Positions 5,852-14,521 of a stretch of 14,670 bases of DNA are shown here, one piece after another. The translations under genes and the position numbers were made by a program. The stretch is from Gemmatimonadota bacterium (GTDB taxonomy: Bacteria; Latescibacterota; UBA2968; UBA8231), in assembly GCA_009840005.1 (NCBI GenBank), contig VXOR01000075.1, positions 1 to 14,670 on the forward strand. The letters run 5' to 3'. How positions within the stretch are numbered: position 1 is the stretch's first letter; each line of letters starts with the position of its first letter. The notes beneath the pieces are model-generated. The model was not told the origin of the DNA. It saw nothing but the letters and a program-made list of their open reading frames with translations, and made no database searches.

Positions 5852-7996
5852 ATGCGCTGCTTGCTCATTGTTATTGGATTGTTGGCGGCTCCGCTTGGAG
5901 CTTTCGCCTTGACATGGGATTTCGACGACGGCACGACTTGGGGTTGGGCTGCCAGAGAGGGCATCTTAGGCAAATATGGGGGTAAGCATACCTCGGTATA
6001 TAGCGAAGTCGAAGACGGCGTCTGGCGCATTGCGCCGGTGTCGAACGCGCAATACCCGGCCATTCTATTGAACTCCCCGCCGATTGGCGAAGACTCGGCT
6101 TTGTTTGACCGGGTCACCCTACGGCTGCGCATCATACACCATAGCCCCACCGAGGGGAAGATTCAGATGCGGTGGTTCAATGTCTCGTACAAACGCTTCC
6201 TCGACACTGGCATTGGCAGATTAATAGTCGGTGGTCAGTTGGGCCGTCTTCAACGCTATCCGACGGCATGGGAAAACATCACTTTCGACCTACGGGCTTG
6301 GCAAGCAGCGGCAGCCGCGAACCCAGAAGTGGAGATCACCTGGCAGGACACCCTCTTTAATTTTGTTATCGACTTGGCCTTAAACGACCACGCCGAGGGG
6401 CCGACCGACCATCCCGAGTTTGTAGAAGTGGATTGGATTCAACTGACGGGGGCCGAAGAGTTGCTGCTGGGCGAGTTGCAGCCGCAGGAGGTGGTTGTGG
6501 AGGCGGGGTTGTCCAATGCTCTGTTCACCGCACCCGACTTTTTTCCCGTCGGCGAGGAAGTAGGAGTATCGAGCCCAGGGGAGACCAACGGCATTTTGGG
6601 CGATATAGATGGGGATGGCGATGGGGATCTGGTGGTGACTTGGACCGGCGAGATCGCGACCGGGGGTCTGCCTGGAAGCCACTGGGGCTGGACGGTGGCA
6701 TTCAACGATGGTTTGGGTGGCTTTGTTTCTACCCGAGAGGTACAAGTAGGGCCGACCGATGGCCTGCCCAGAGTCAGAGGGGGTGATTTCGACGGGGATG
6801 GGCTCCTCGATCTGGCCGTTCAAGATAATGATCTCCTTGAACTGTGGCATAATCGGGGCAAGGACGGCTTTGAGCCTATGTTGCAACAGTCCGATGTCTA
6901 TTTGCTTGGCCTAGTTGATGGCGATGGCGATGGCGATGCGGATCTATTGATCCAAGAGAATGACGATCCATGGTCCAAAGTGACTGTGTGGTTCAATGAC
7001 GGCGACGATGGGTTTGTCCGCCGCGATCGGTTTACCCTTGATAGCGAGGAGGATTTCTTCCCTCTTGTGCTGAGCGGGCAACCATTGGGCGAGGCCGTAC
7101 GCCTGCTATGGTACCGAGCGGGCTATGCGTCTCTGGAGTCTTGGCAATTGACTTTGACCCTGCCTTGGGCCGCTAGCGAGGAGCCACCGCTTTTTTTAGA
7201 AGCCGAAATACATCCCGCTGACCTGCACCTGCTCACCGACTTCAATGGCGATGGAGAAGTAGAGTTAATCGGTGCTGTGGATCGGAATCTACAATTCGAT
7301 CCTGCTGTCGCCTCCATCTCCCGCCACGGCTTGGCGCTGTGGCGGGTGGATGCTTCGGGTGGAGTGGAACGCCATACCCTGCTCAATCCGCAGGCGATCT
7401 TGCCGCATCGCGCCATTGCCAGCGACCTCAACGGCGATGGACTGCAAGATTTGGCCGTGGTGGATGGCAACTTGGCGACTGGCCCGGCGCTGGTGGTGCT
7501 GGTTGGCCAGCGCGATGGCATACCCGTCGTTGAAGGCCGTTATCGGCTGCCGGGTATGGGCAGCGAGGTCCTTGCCGGCGATCTCAACGGCGATGGGGCG
7601 ACCGATCTGGTGGTGTTAGGGCGGAGTATTGAAGGCGGTCCGGGCGGGGCCTTCGTCTTTCTCAACCAAGGTGTTCCGGCGACTGCTATTGCTGCCGAGA
7701 CAGCGGCCACGCCAGCGGCCTTTGCCCTCGGTGCTAACTACCCCAACCCGTTCAATCCGGCCACGACCATCCCCTTAGTTGTGCCCGCCGGAGCCAAGGA
7801 CGTGGACTTAACCATCTATAATGTCCTGGGACAGCCGATGCAGCGAATATGGACGGGGCCGCTGCCCGCTGGTGAACATCGACTGACGTGGGATGGGCGA
7901 GATGGACAGGGGCAATCCGTCGCCGCCGGAGTCTATTTGTATCGGTTGCAGGTGGGCGAGCAGGCGCGCATCCGCAAGATGGTCAAAATAGAATAG
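5852..7996 (+). CDS. Secreted FG-GAP/VCBS-repeat protein with a T9SS/FlgD-like C-terminal domain
   Basis: The 714-residue product starts with a signal peptide (MRCLLIVIGLLAAPLGAFA, then LTWDF). An N-terminal beta-rich region (about 20-215) follows that could be a lectin or carbohydrate-binding fold. A beta-propeller-like part has at least six calcium-binding DxDGDGxxD-type loops, starting at D251, D312, D356, D463, D525 and D577. The last 90 residues carry ALGANYPNPFNP and the AGVYLYRLQ block of the FlgD-like/T9SS type A sorting domain, which directs export or cell-surface anchoring in FCB bacteria. GGAGG at 5841-5845, six bases from ATG 5852, fixes the start; an earlier in-frame ATG at 5780 would bury the signal peptide. 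The gene leads a run including glycosyltransferases. FG-GAP propellers commonly mediate adhesion or ligand binding; the ligand is unknown. Confidence 0.9.
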   Translation: MRCLLIVIGLLAAPLGAFALTWDFDDGTTWGWAAREGILGKYGGKHTSVYSEVEDGVWRIAPVSNAQYPAILLNSPPIGEDSALFDRVTLRLRIIHHSPTEGKIQMRWFNVSYKRFLDTGIGRLIVGGQLGRLQRYPTAWENITFDLRAWQAAAAANPEVEITWQDTLFNFVIDLALNDHAEGPTDHPEFVEVDWIQLTGAEELLLGELQPQEVVVEAGLSNALFTAPDFFPVGEEVGVSSPGETNGILGDIDGDGDGDLVVTWTGEIATGGLPGSHWGWTVAFNDGLGGFVSTREVQVGPTDGLPRVRGGDFDGDGLLDLAVQDNDLLELWHNRGKDGFEPMLQQSDVYLLGLVDGDGDGDADLLIQENDDPWSKVTVWFNDGDDGFVRRDRFTLDSEEDFFPLVLSGQPLGEAVRLLWYRAGYASLESWQLTLTLPWAASEEPPLFLEAEIHPADLHLLTDFNGDGEVELIGAVDRNLQFDPAVASISRHGLALWRVDASGGVERHTLLNPQAILPHRAIASDLNGDGLQDLAVVDGNLATGPALVVLVGQRDGIPVVEGRYRLPGMGSEVLAGDLNGDGATDLVVLGRSIEGGPGGAFVFLNQGVPATAIAAETAATPAAFALGANYPNPFNPATTIPLVVPAGAKDVDLTIYNVLGQPMQRIWTGPLPAGEHRLTWDGRDGQGQSVAAGVYLYRLQVGEQARIRKMVKIE

Positions 7997-8006
7997 GGGA
8001 ACGGAC

Positions 8007-10509
8007 ATGCTGGAAACATTGCGCCAACACCTAGCGGCTGGCTTGCAGCATTTGAGCGTCCGTCTGCAACGGGCCGGCACGGTTGCAGGCCTGTCGCGCC
8101 ACGAGTATCCGGTGTTGATCTTTTTTCACGGCTATTGTTTGGCCCACACCATCCGTCCGCTGGTCGTAGGGCGGTCATTGCGGGCGCGCGGCTACCCGGT
8201 CGAGTTCGCCGGGGTCGGGCCACACACCGCCCGCATCGCCGACGAGGGATTTCCAGTGTACGAGATCGATACCATGCCGCAAAGCCGCATGGATGAGTAC
8301 GTGTCCCGCAGCGACTACGGCTACTATAACGCCGAATGGATAGACCGCTGTGTGCAAGCCGAACGTACGCTCATCCGGCGGCTCCGCCCGGCCCTCGCGC
8401 TGGCCGACATGCGCCCCACTTTGCGGCTCACCGCCTCTCTTGAAGGGGTGGATATAGCCCTGATTGAGGCGGCTTACAACCAACCAGACTATCCTTTTCC
8501 CATCCGCCTGCCAACGAGCCTTTCTTTGGGGGACGAGCCATTCGACGAATACGCACTCAATAACGTCCCAGCCTTTGCGCCGCACCATATCCTCTATTTG
8601 GTGGCCGATGTGCCCCCGTTTCACCCGCCGGGTGAAGATACGCCCGCTCACTATTGCTATGTAGGGCCATTGATCGAGTCGCCGCGGCCCCGCCCCGTCG
8701 CGGAATTGGATGATTGGGACGATTCGTTACCGCTAGTCTATTTCAACTGCGGCAGCACCGGGGCCTATCCCGGTTTTCTCGACGCGGTGCTGCCCCGCAT
8801 GGCCGATAAACCCTACCGCGTCTTAGTCACCACAGCGGGTCGTTGGTCGGGACAGGTGGCTGCTCCTAATATCCGCGTCGTTGACTTTGTGCCGGCGGCT
8901 TGGGTCTTGGCTCGGGCGGCGCTCTTCGTGGGTATTGGCGGCATTGGTTCCATCTACCACGCCTTGCGCCAAGGCGTACCCGTGATCGGTGCGCCCGAGC
9001 ACTTGGACCAAGAGTACCACCTCAACCGAGTGCGCGACCTTGGCTTGGGATACAAACTCAACTGGGACGAGTTTTTCCGGGTGGACCCTCTGTTGGAGGC
9101 CATAGACAATCTCTTGGTTCGGCACAGCGAGTTCGCCCCACTTTGCCGGGCCTTTGCCGCACACATTAGGGAATGGGACGGGGGCGAGGCCGCGGCCGAT
9201 GTGATCGACGCTTTTTTTGCAGATCAGCGTTCTGCCCACCAGATAGAGCCGGCCTATCAGATGCCCGAGCCCGAATTTATCCACCACCTCAATCAGAGCA
9301 CTCCGGCCGACCTTGGTGTTGAAGCGATTCGCACCTTGTTGCACCGCAACTTGCATCGGGGTCTGCCGCACATCCGGCAGGGCCGCGAGGTGGTCTTTGA
9401 CCGGGCGGATTCTTGGAACTGGCTCTACGACCACGAGCCTGTGTTCTTTGAAAGCGATTACCGCGCCCTCGAAGCAAAACGCCGCGATTTTTTTTATCCT
9501 GTGAATGGCCACATCGCGCTGCACCGGGATCGTCAGCGTTACCGCCTCACCTATACGTATCGACTCTATCCATCAACCCTGCCGTCCGACATAGAGGCCC
9601 GGCTCTTTCTTCCCTATCCCATATCTACTCCACATCAGGGGGATATCGAGTTACGCGCCTGGGCGCCAGACGATTTGCACACGTGCTTTGCTCCGCAGGC
9701 CGGTTTTTTCTACGGCTATCCCGTCCGAGTGAAGGAGGCCGCTTCGGCCTCGGTGGAGTTTTCCTACACCTGTGAGTTGACCGTAGAAGGCCGCACGGGA
9801 CCAACAGGTCCGACCTCGCTGACAGCGGATGAGTACCGCCGCTACAGCGAAATCGATCCCAAGTTGGCACAAGCGGCAACGGTGCAAAGCTTTTTTGCCG
9901 AACTGGACCTAGATAGCGTAGAAGACCCGTTGGAAAAGGCGCGGCGCATCTACCGCCAATTGGCCGAGACCAAGCGCTTTAAAAAAACCAAAGAGCAATC
10001 GCAGGACTTGGCCTCTTGCATTCACGCCGTGTTGAACGACAATGGCGGCCACTGCATCACCCTGTCCAATGCCTTTATCGCCCTGTGTCGCCTACAGGGG
10101 ATCGATCGCGGCGCGGGAGGTCACTGGTGCCCTAGCTGTTTATCCCACAGGCGCTGGTCGTTTTGAATGGGCGACCTATGAAGACATTATCTTTGGGCAC
10201 ACTTGGGCGGAAGTCTTTGCGCCGGGGCGTGGTTGGGTGCCGGTGGAGTTCCACGGTATTGTCATTGGCTCTCAGGCGACGACTGAGGACAATGTCGCCG
10301 ACGCTGCGCTGCGCCGCCACATCGCCGATTTCGGCGATCGCTTTGTCGATTTTTACTTTGGCCAGTTGGATTGCCACCGCGTGGTGTGTTCCAACTCGGT
10401 CAAGTCCCTACCGCAACTGTTGGCTTGGCGCGAGACGGCGTCGGGGCCGCAATCCCACGTGCCGGATGGCATACAATACGAGTGCCGGCTCGTCATGGAG
10501 TGCATCTGA
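8007..10509 (+). pseudogene. Glycosyltransferase (GT-B)-transglutaminase fusion, frameshifted by a 4-bp duplication
   Basis: The N-terminal 400 residues form a GT-B, UGT/MGT-like glycosyltransferase: an early HTIRPLVVGRSLRARGYPVEF segment, a YFNCGSTGAYPG strand-loop, and a nucleotide-sugar site with GIGGIGSIYHALRQGVPVIG and DQEYH. A second half (about 430 onward) contains a beta region and a papain-like transglutaminase core. Nucleophile C683 lies in GGHCITLSNAFIALCRLQGI; after the lesion, H730 is in FGHTWAEVF and the third position is E746 (WVPVEFHG), where aspartate is usual. The tandem GATC/ATCG copies at 10100-10108 add one base to the frame, so translation ends at 10166 with 21 aberrant residues. 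With one ATCG removed the protein is continuous at 832 residues, reading LQGIAAREVTGAL. A weak AGGGGA precedes ATG 8007, 10 nt after the FG-GAP gene. The stop lies 1 nt before the GT2 gene. The truncated product would keep the glycosyltransferase but lack catalytic His. Confidence 0.85.
10100..10108 (+). repeat. 4-bp tandem duplication inside the transglutaminase domain
   Basis: GATCGATCG is a GATC/ATCG unit repeated 2.25 times, and is also palindromic in its core. The four extra bases shift the frame by +1 between the catalytic Cys and His codons. Removing one unit joins LCRLQGI to AAREVTGALAV, matching the usual 'GIPAREVxG' block of transglutaminase-like proteins. Confidence 0.9.
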
Positions 10510-10510
10510 G

Positions 10511-11587
10511 ATGGATATTTCTGTCGTCGTTACCACCCACAACCAGCAGGAACGCCTGCGGCTAGTATTGGCCGGATTGCGCGGGCAGATCGCGTCGGTT
10601 GCACATTTCGAAGTCGTGGTCGTAGATGACGGCTGTAGCGATGGGACCGCCGAGATGCTCGCCGAGGTGAGTCGCCAGATGGACCTAAAGATCGTTCGCC
10701 TGCGGCCCAACGAAGGGCGTTGTATGGCTCGCAACCGGGGTGTGGAGGCCGCCGCCGGAGCATTCGTCGCCTTCTTGGACGGCGACGCTCTGCCGCATCC
10801 GCAATGGCTCCAAGGCCATATCGAAGCACTAAAACAGGGCGGACGAGCGTCTCTGTTGTGCGGTGCCGGATACAGTCTGCCCGGTTTGGAATATCTGCAA
10901 GATCCCCAACGGGGTACGCCGATGGCGGATAAGACGCCGAGCGTAGTACGCGAGTACCTCCGCATCCATCGGCAGGATTTGATCCTTACTGAGGATATGG
11001 TCCTCGGAGCCTTTGACCGCATCGAAGGCCGTGCCGTGATTGGCTGGTATCCCTTCCCCGAACTTGAGACTCTACAGGAACAGATCACCGAACTCTTTGT
11101 ACAGCATCCCGATTCACCTATTGGTTGGCTAGGCTTTTTCCCAAACAACGGCGCGGTTTTGCGGGAGGCTTTTTTGGCGGTAGGCGGTTTTGATCCTGAC
11201 ATGGCCTTTAGCGAAGGATGGGACTTGGCGTATCGGTTGCAACAGCACGGATGTCGCCCCTGCTTTGTACCGGAGGCTAGGGCCTATCACCTCTATCACT
11301 ACCACGATTTTTCCGACCCGATTAAAGCACGCGAAGAGACGCTCGCCCCCCAGCGAGCCATGCGGTACATGGAACGGAAACACAGTGATCCCAAGTTGTT
11401 ACTGTTCCACTTCTGGTACGCCAGTATCTGGCCGGATCCTCTCCTGCCCGAAGAGACTCTGCTGAGAGACCTAATAGAATTTCACCATGCCTATATGCAC
11501 GGGTCCACCAGCCGACTGCGCGACCTGCGGATATTGTTGGACCATCACCCGACATGGGCCGAATCGAGTGAAGCGCGAATCCCATGA
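10511..11587 (+). CDS. Family 2 glycosyltransferase (GT-A)
   Basis: This 358-residue GT-A enzyme transfers a sugar from a nucleotide donor. It opens with MDISVVVTTHNQ, has VVVDDG (37-41) for the nucleoside, NEGRCMARNRG (67-77), the metal-binding DGD at 90-92 (FLDGDALPHP), and the acceptor/galactosyltransferase-like part GWLGFFPNNGAVLREAF (about 205-221) with VGGFDP and EGWDLAYRL (235-243), the acidic catalytic-base region. No membrane helix is seen, so it acts in the cytoplasm. Its ATG is one base after the stop of the fusion gene (TGAGATG) and its stop overlaps the TPR gene's start (ATGA), so the three are translationally linked. A much earlier in-frame ATG at 10163 would overlap the transglutaminase coding region and is rejected. 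Donor and acceptor cannot be read from the sequence. Confidence 0.9.
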   Translation: MDISVVVTTHNQQERLRLVLAGLRGQIASVAHFEVVVVDDGCSDGTAEMLAEVSRQMDLKIVRLRPNEGRCMARNRGVEAAAGAFVAFLDGDALPHPQWLQGHIEALKQGGRASLLCGAGYSLPGLEYLQDPQRGTPMADKTPSVVREYLRIHRQDLILTEDMVLGAFDRIEGRAVIGWYPFPELETLQEQITELFVQHPDSPIGWLGFFPNNGAVLREAFLAVGGFDPDMAFSEGWDLAYRLQQHGCRPCFVPEARAYHLYHYHDFSDPIKAREETLAPQRAMRYMERKHSDPKLLLFHFWYASIWPDPLLPEETLLRDLIEFHHAYMHGSTSRLRDLRILLDHHPTWAESSEARIP

Positions 11588-12783
11588 GTCGCCTAAAACC
11601 AGAAGAAGAGAAGGTCCTTGAAGCGCTAGCCCAAGCGGAAGCAAACGAGGATAAACAGGGGATAGCAGCGGCCCATCTTCAATTGGGCCATCTACATAAA
11701 AGAGCTGGCCAACTCGACCGGGCGGAGGCCGCCTACCAGCGTGCCCGCGTCTTGGCCGAAAAGTTGGGAAATGCCCAATTAGAGGCCGACGCCTATAGCG
11801 GCTGGGGTCTGTTGTGTGAGGTGCAAGGCAACTTGGCAAAGGCGTGGGAGCTGCTCATGGCATCCTACGAAATAAACAAGATGAATGAAGACCGGGGGCG
11901 CTTGGCCGACAACTACAGCAACCTAGGATTTCTGGCGCACATGCAGGGCGATTTTGCTGATGCCGAGCGCCTGTACGGCTATGCCTTGCATTTGCGCGAA
12001 GAATTGGCCGATAAGGCTGGACGCGCCGTGGACTACTGCAACATGGGCAATCTGTTTTTTGCCCGCGACCAGTTAGACCGCGCACTGGAATATCTAGAGG
12101 AATCCCTGAATACATACCAAGCCATAGACAACCGCGCTGGTATGGCCAACCAGTACCAAAGCCTCGCTCGCGTGTACATGGCTCGCGGCGAAATGGCTCA
12201 TGCCGAAGAATTGCTGCATAAAGCACTGGCCATAGACGAACCGCTTGGTCGCCTTGAGGGGCTGGGGCTTGAATATGGCACCTTGGGACAAATTTACCTT
12301 CAGACGGGGCGGCTCGACGAGGCCGAATCCATGTATCGGCAAGCCCTATCCGTGCAGGAGCGGTTGGGACACAAGCGCAACCAAGCCGACGCCGCTGGCC
12401 ATCTGAGCATCATATATCAGCAGCGTCAAGAGTACCAGAGTGCGAAAGAGATGGCGCACCGAGCTTTACAGTTGTTCGAGGAAATAGAGCATATACAGGG
12501 CATTGCTTGGCAGGCAGGGATCTTAGGCGATCTGTTTTGTGCCGAGGGTGCGTTCGAGTGCGCCGAGCCAATGTATCGCCGATGCCTGACCTGCCAAAAG
12601 AGCCTAGGCAACGACGAGGCGTGTGCTGTCGCTTACGTGTGGTTGGGCATTATGTACGCGGATTGGGGAAAGCACTACGACGCGATATTGAACTGGAAAC
12701 AGGCGCAGGAAATGTTCCGTCAACTAGGCCAGATAGAGCAAGTAGAGGATATACAAAAGATGATGGCTGATGGTGCTCTATGA
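11584..12783 (+). CDS. Tetratricopeptide-repeat protein
   Basis: The 399-residue product is almost entirely TPR helices. About nine repeats with roughly 40-residue spacing run from near residue 20 to 390, with recurring patterns such as 'LGxLxxxxGxxxxAExxYxxAL' (for example LGHLHKRAGQLDRAEAAYQRA and LGQIYLQTGRLDEAESMYRQAL). This 40-residue type is common in kinesin-light-chain-like and regulatory TPR proteins. There is no signal peptide or enzymatic domain, so it is a cytoplasmic scaffold. It begins within the GT2 stop codon (ATGA at 11584-11587) and itself ends overlapping the next start (12780-12783), giving tight coupling. A reasonable role is to bring together the glycosyltransferases or present their protein acceptor; some O-GlcNAc and peptide glycosyltransferases use TPRs this way. 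That link is inference. Confidence 0.9.
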   Translation: MSRLKPEEEKVLEALAQAEANEDKQGIAAAHLQLGHLHKRAGQLDRAEAAYQRARVLAEKLGNAQLEADAYSGWGLLCEVQGNLAKAWELLMASYEINKMNEDRGRLADNYSNLGFLAHMQGDFADAERLYGYALHLREELADKAGRAVDYCNMGNLFFARDQLDRALEYLEESLNTYQAIDNRAGMANQYQSLARVYMARGEMAHAEELLHKALAIDEPLGRLEGLGLEYGTLGQIYLQTGRLDEAESMYRQALSVQERLGHKRNQADAAGHLSIIYQQRQEYQSAKEMAHRALQLFEEIEHIQGIAWQAGILGDLFCAEGAFECAEPMYRRCLTCQKSLGNDEACAVAYVWLGIMYADWGKHYDAILNWKQAQEMFRQLGQIEQVEDIQKMMADGAL

Positions 12784-13040
12784 ATCAAGTTCTGCTACAT
12801 CAGAAAGGTACTTTTCCTGCGTCGGCAGTGAAATATGCCTTACGATCCGGTGGGTTGGTCGCCTTGATCGCTCTGTCGTTGCTATACACTGCTCGTCTCA
12901 GTGCTGTCACTTGGGATTTTGCACAAGAAGGCGATGTGGATGGAGACGGTGATCTAGACTTGGCCGTGCTGGAGAATGCGGTGTGCGGTGGGGGCAGTGG
13001 TATATATATTTTGTCCAACCAGACCAAGACGAGCGATTGA
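12780..13040 (+). CDS. Miniature FG-GAP-like secreted protein, probably a deletion derivative
   Basis: This 86-residue ORF overlaps the TPR stop (ATGA). It has an N-terminal hydrophobic signal segment (about 25-42, GGLVALIALSLLYTARLSA), the sequence VTWDF that also opens the mature part of the large FG-GAP protein, and then a single calcium-loop block GDVDGDGDLDLAVLENAV and GSGIYILSNQ. Complete FG-GAP proteins have several such loops. The direct joining of a leader and N-terminal 'TWDF' to one loop looks like the two ends of a longer gene after an internal deletion. It ends without the NPFNP sorting domain. It may still be made and secreted as a small calcium-binding peptide. No clear Shine-Dalgarno is present; translation would rely on coupling. 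Confidence 0.5.
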   Translation: MNQVLLHQKGTFPASAVKYALRSGGLVALIALSLLYTARLSAVTWDFAQEGDVDGDGDLDLAVLENAVCGGGSGIYILSNQTKTSD

Positions 13041-13077
13041 ATGGGTAGCTCTGCCGACAAGAGAGAGGCATAAGCCG

Positions 13078-14382
13078 ATGAAACGGCCATGGAAAGTCCC
13101 GTTCCGCAAAAATAGGAAGCTGCAAAGCTGCGTGGTGTTGTCGCTGGTCTTGCATCTACTGCTACTTTTCGGTATCACGCACCGTGAGCGAGTTACTCAA
13201 TTTCCCGTGCTACTGCCGATCATGGTGAAGTTCGCCAAACAGCCACCGCCGCAGCGCACCCTCACCCGCCGCCAAAGATATCTCCAGCGTCCCTTGGTGC
13301 GCCGTCCGGCCCTACAAGCGGCCCCGGTTGTGGCGATGCGGCCGGCTCCCTCGGCGTTGCGCCCGCTGCCGGTGTTCAAGTCATCGGCTCTTCGGCTGCC
13401 TACTGCGGCGCTGCCGGAACAGCAGGTGTTGCCCGTGCCGGATTTCCCGGTGCGGCACATTGGACCACACCTGCGGGCTGGGGCACTGGAAGGGACGCGG
13501 CAAGGGGCGGATGAGATTGACTTGTCCTTGGAACTGATGGATGTGCAAGCCTTGGACACGGGTCGTCATCGGGCGATGGTGGTTGTCGATCCAAAAGATC
13601 GGCGCAATCTCAAAGGCTTCCTCTATTTGTCTAGCGTTTATAGTCCTTCCATTGACCGGGCTGAGTCGGAAACATCGCGCCGACTGTATCAGACGCGCCA
13701 ACTGGCAGAAAAACAGATGTTGCAAGGGTTGGCCGATAAGATGGTCGCCAGTACGCAGGTTCACGTCGAATTGCATGACGCGGTTCGGCTCGACGATCCG
13801 CAGCTTTTGCAGGTGCCCTTCGTCCTCCTGACGGCGAGTGCGCCCTTTGAGTTTACTGAGACCGAGGCGGCCAATTTGGGGGCGTATTTGATTGCGGGTG
13901 GGTTCTTGTTTGCGGATATTGTGAGCAACTTGTTGCACGATTACAGCGACGACGAATTAGACATTCCGGCGCTGCGTTCGCTCATTCGCGCCAGTTTCGA
14001 GGCGGTGGGCTATCAAGAATGGAAGGACTGGCAATTTACCCGCTTAGAACTAACCCATCCGATTTATCATTGCTTTTACAGTGTGGAGAGTCTTCCACGC
14101 GGGATGCGCGATATGCACTATTCAATAGGGGTGCCGCTCACCCCGGACTATTTGGAGGGCATAGTCGTAGGGGAACAGTTGGTAGGGATATATTCGATGC
14201 GGGGCTACGCCGATTTCTGGGCGGGAACTGCCGAACGGGAGCAGGAGGATTTGGATGTGGCCAATAGTCCGTTTCTCACCAGTGCCGAGGAGCCGTTGGT
14301 GCATAACTTGGGCGTCAATCTCGTGGTGTATGCGCTGACGCGGGAAGGGGCCATGACCGAGCAATTGGTGGCGGTGGAATAA
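13078..14382 (+). CDS. TonB-like membrane-anchored DUF4159 protein
   Basis: The 434-residue product has a basic N-terminus, one membrane helix (about 16-33, SCVVLSLVLHLLLLFG) like the anchor of TonB, and a long Pro/Arg-rich stretch (about 50-125). From about 180 to the end comes a DUF4159 domain, recognisable by FLYLSSVYSP, LLTASAPFEFTETEAANLGAYLIAGGF, LTHPIYHCFY and a terminal NLVVYALTREG. DUF4159 has a flavodoxin/GATase-like fold and occurs beside gliding, MoxR and secretion genes in FCB and planctomycete genomes; its biochemistry is not established. GAGAGAGG at 13061-13068 supports the ATG at 13078; the in-frame ATG at 12976 would overlap the small FG-GAP ORF and put a hydrophilic stretch before the anchor. 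The gene starts 37 nt after the preceding stop and probably belongs to the same operon. Confidence 0.85.
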   Translation: MKRPWKVPFRKNRKLQSCVVLSLVLHLLLLFGITHRERVTQFPVLLPIMVKFAKQPPPQRTLTRRQRYLQRPLVRRPALQAAPVVAMRPAPSALRPLPVFKSSALRLPTAALPEQQVLPVPDFPVRHIGPHLRAGALEGTRQGADEIDLSLELMDVQALDTGRHRAMVVVDPKDRRNLKGFLYLSSVYSPSIDRAESETSRRLYQTRQLAEKQMLQGLADKMVASTQVHVELHDAVRLDDPQLLQVPFVLLTASAPFEFTETEAANLGAYLIAGGFLFADIVSNLLHDYSDDELDIPALRSLIRASFEAVGYQEWKDWQFTRLELTHPIYHCFYSVESLPRGMRDMHYSIGVPLTPDYLEGIVVGEQLVGIYSMRGYADFWAGTAEREQEDLDVANSPFLTSAEEPLVHNLGVNLVVYALTREGAMTEQLVAVE

Positions 14383-14428
14383 GCAACGCAAGGCTGAAAC
14401 GCCCGATCACAAATTCTGGAGGAGGCTT

Positions 14429-14521
14429 ATGCACTGCATTCTCTCTGAAGTACATGCTGCATCCGTATCCTATAGCAATCCTACATCATTCAAGACTGGA
14501 TTCCCGCTTGCGCGGGAATGA
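14429..14521 (+). pseudogene. Gene start apparently cut off by the MITE-like element
   Basis: A very strong Shine-Dalgarno, GGAGGAGG (14418-14425), precedes ATG 14429, but the frame closes after 30 codons. The first 14 codons (MHCILSEVHAASVS) lie outside the MITE-like element, and the rest runs through its left end to a TGA just after the inner palindrome. The leader region 14415-14443 agrees with the FG-GAP gene's start region 5838-5866 at about 23 of 29 positions, a weak hint of a related secreted-protein gene. No continuation of the gene is recognisable after the element. Confidence 0.35.

Noticed and set aside
6917..6946. GATGGC repeats as a phase-variable microsatellite
   Set aside because: The six-base repeat encodes the Asp-Gly calcium loop, keeps frame whatever the copy number, and is typical of FG-GAP genes.
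10090..10166. Programmed frameshift in the glycosyltransferase-transglutaminase gene
   Set aside because: The shift point has no known slippery motif; a 4-bp tandem duplication accounts for it exactly.
5385..12783. Glycocin-type bacteriocin cluster (Cys-rich peptide, two thioredoxins, GT2, TPR)
   Set aside because: The parts list is tempting, but there is no peptidase-containing ABC transporter, the leader lacks a double-glycine site, and the GT2 gene is about 5 kb away behind a terminator and in a separate unit.
12976..13077. Earlier start for the DUF4159 protein
   Set aside because: It would overlap the small FG-GAP ORF and add a hydrophilic segment before the TonB-like anchor; the ATG at 13078 has a ribosome site.
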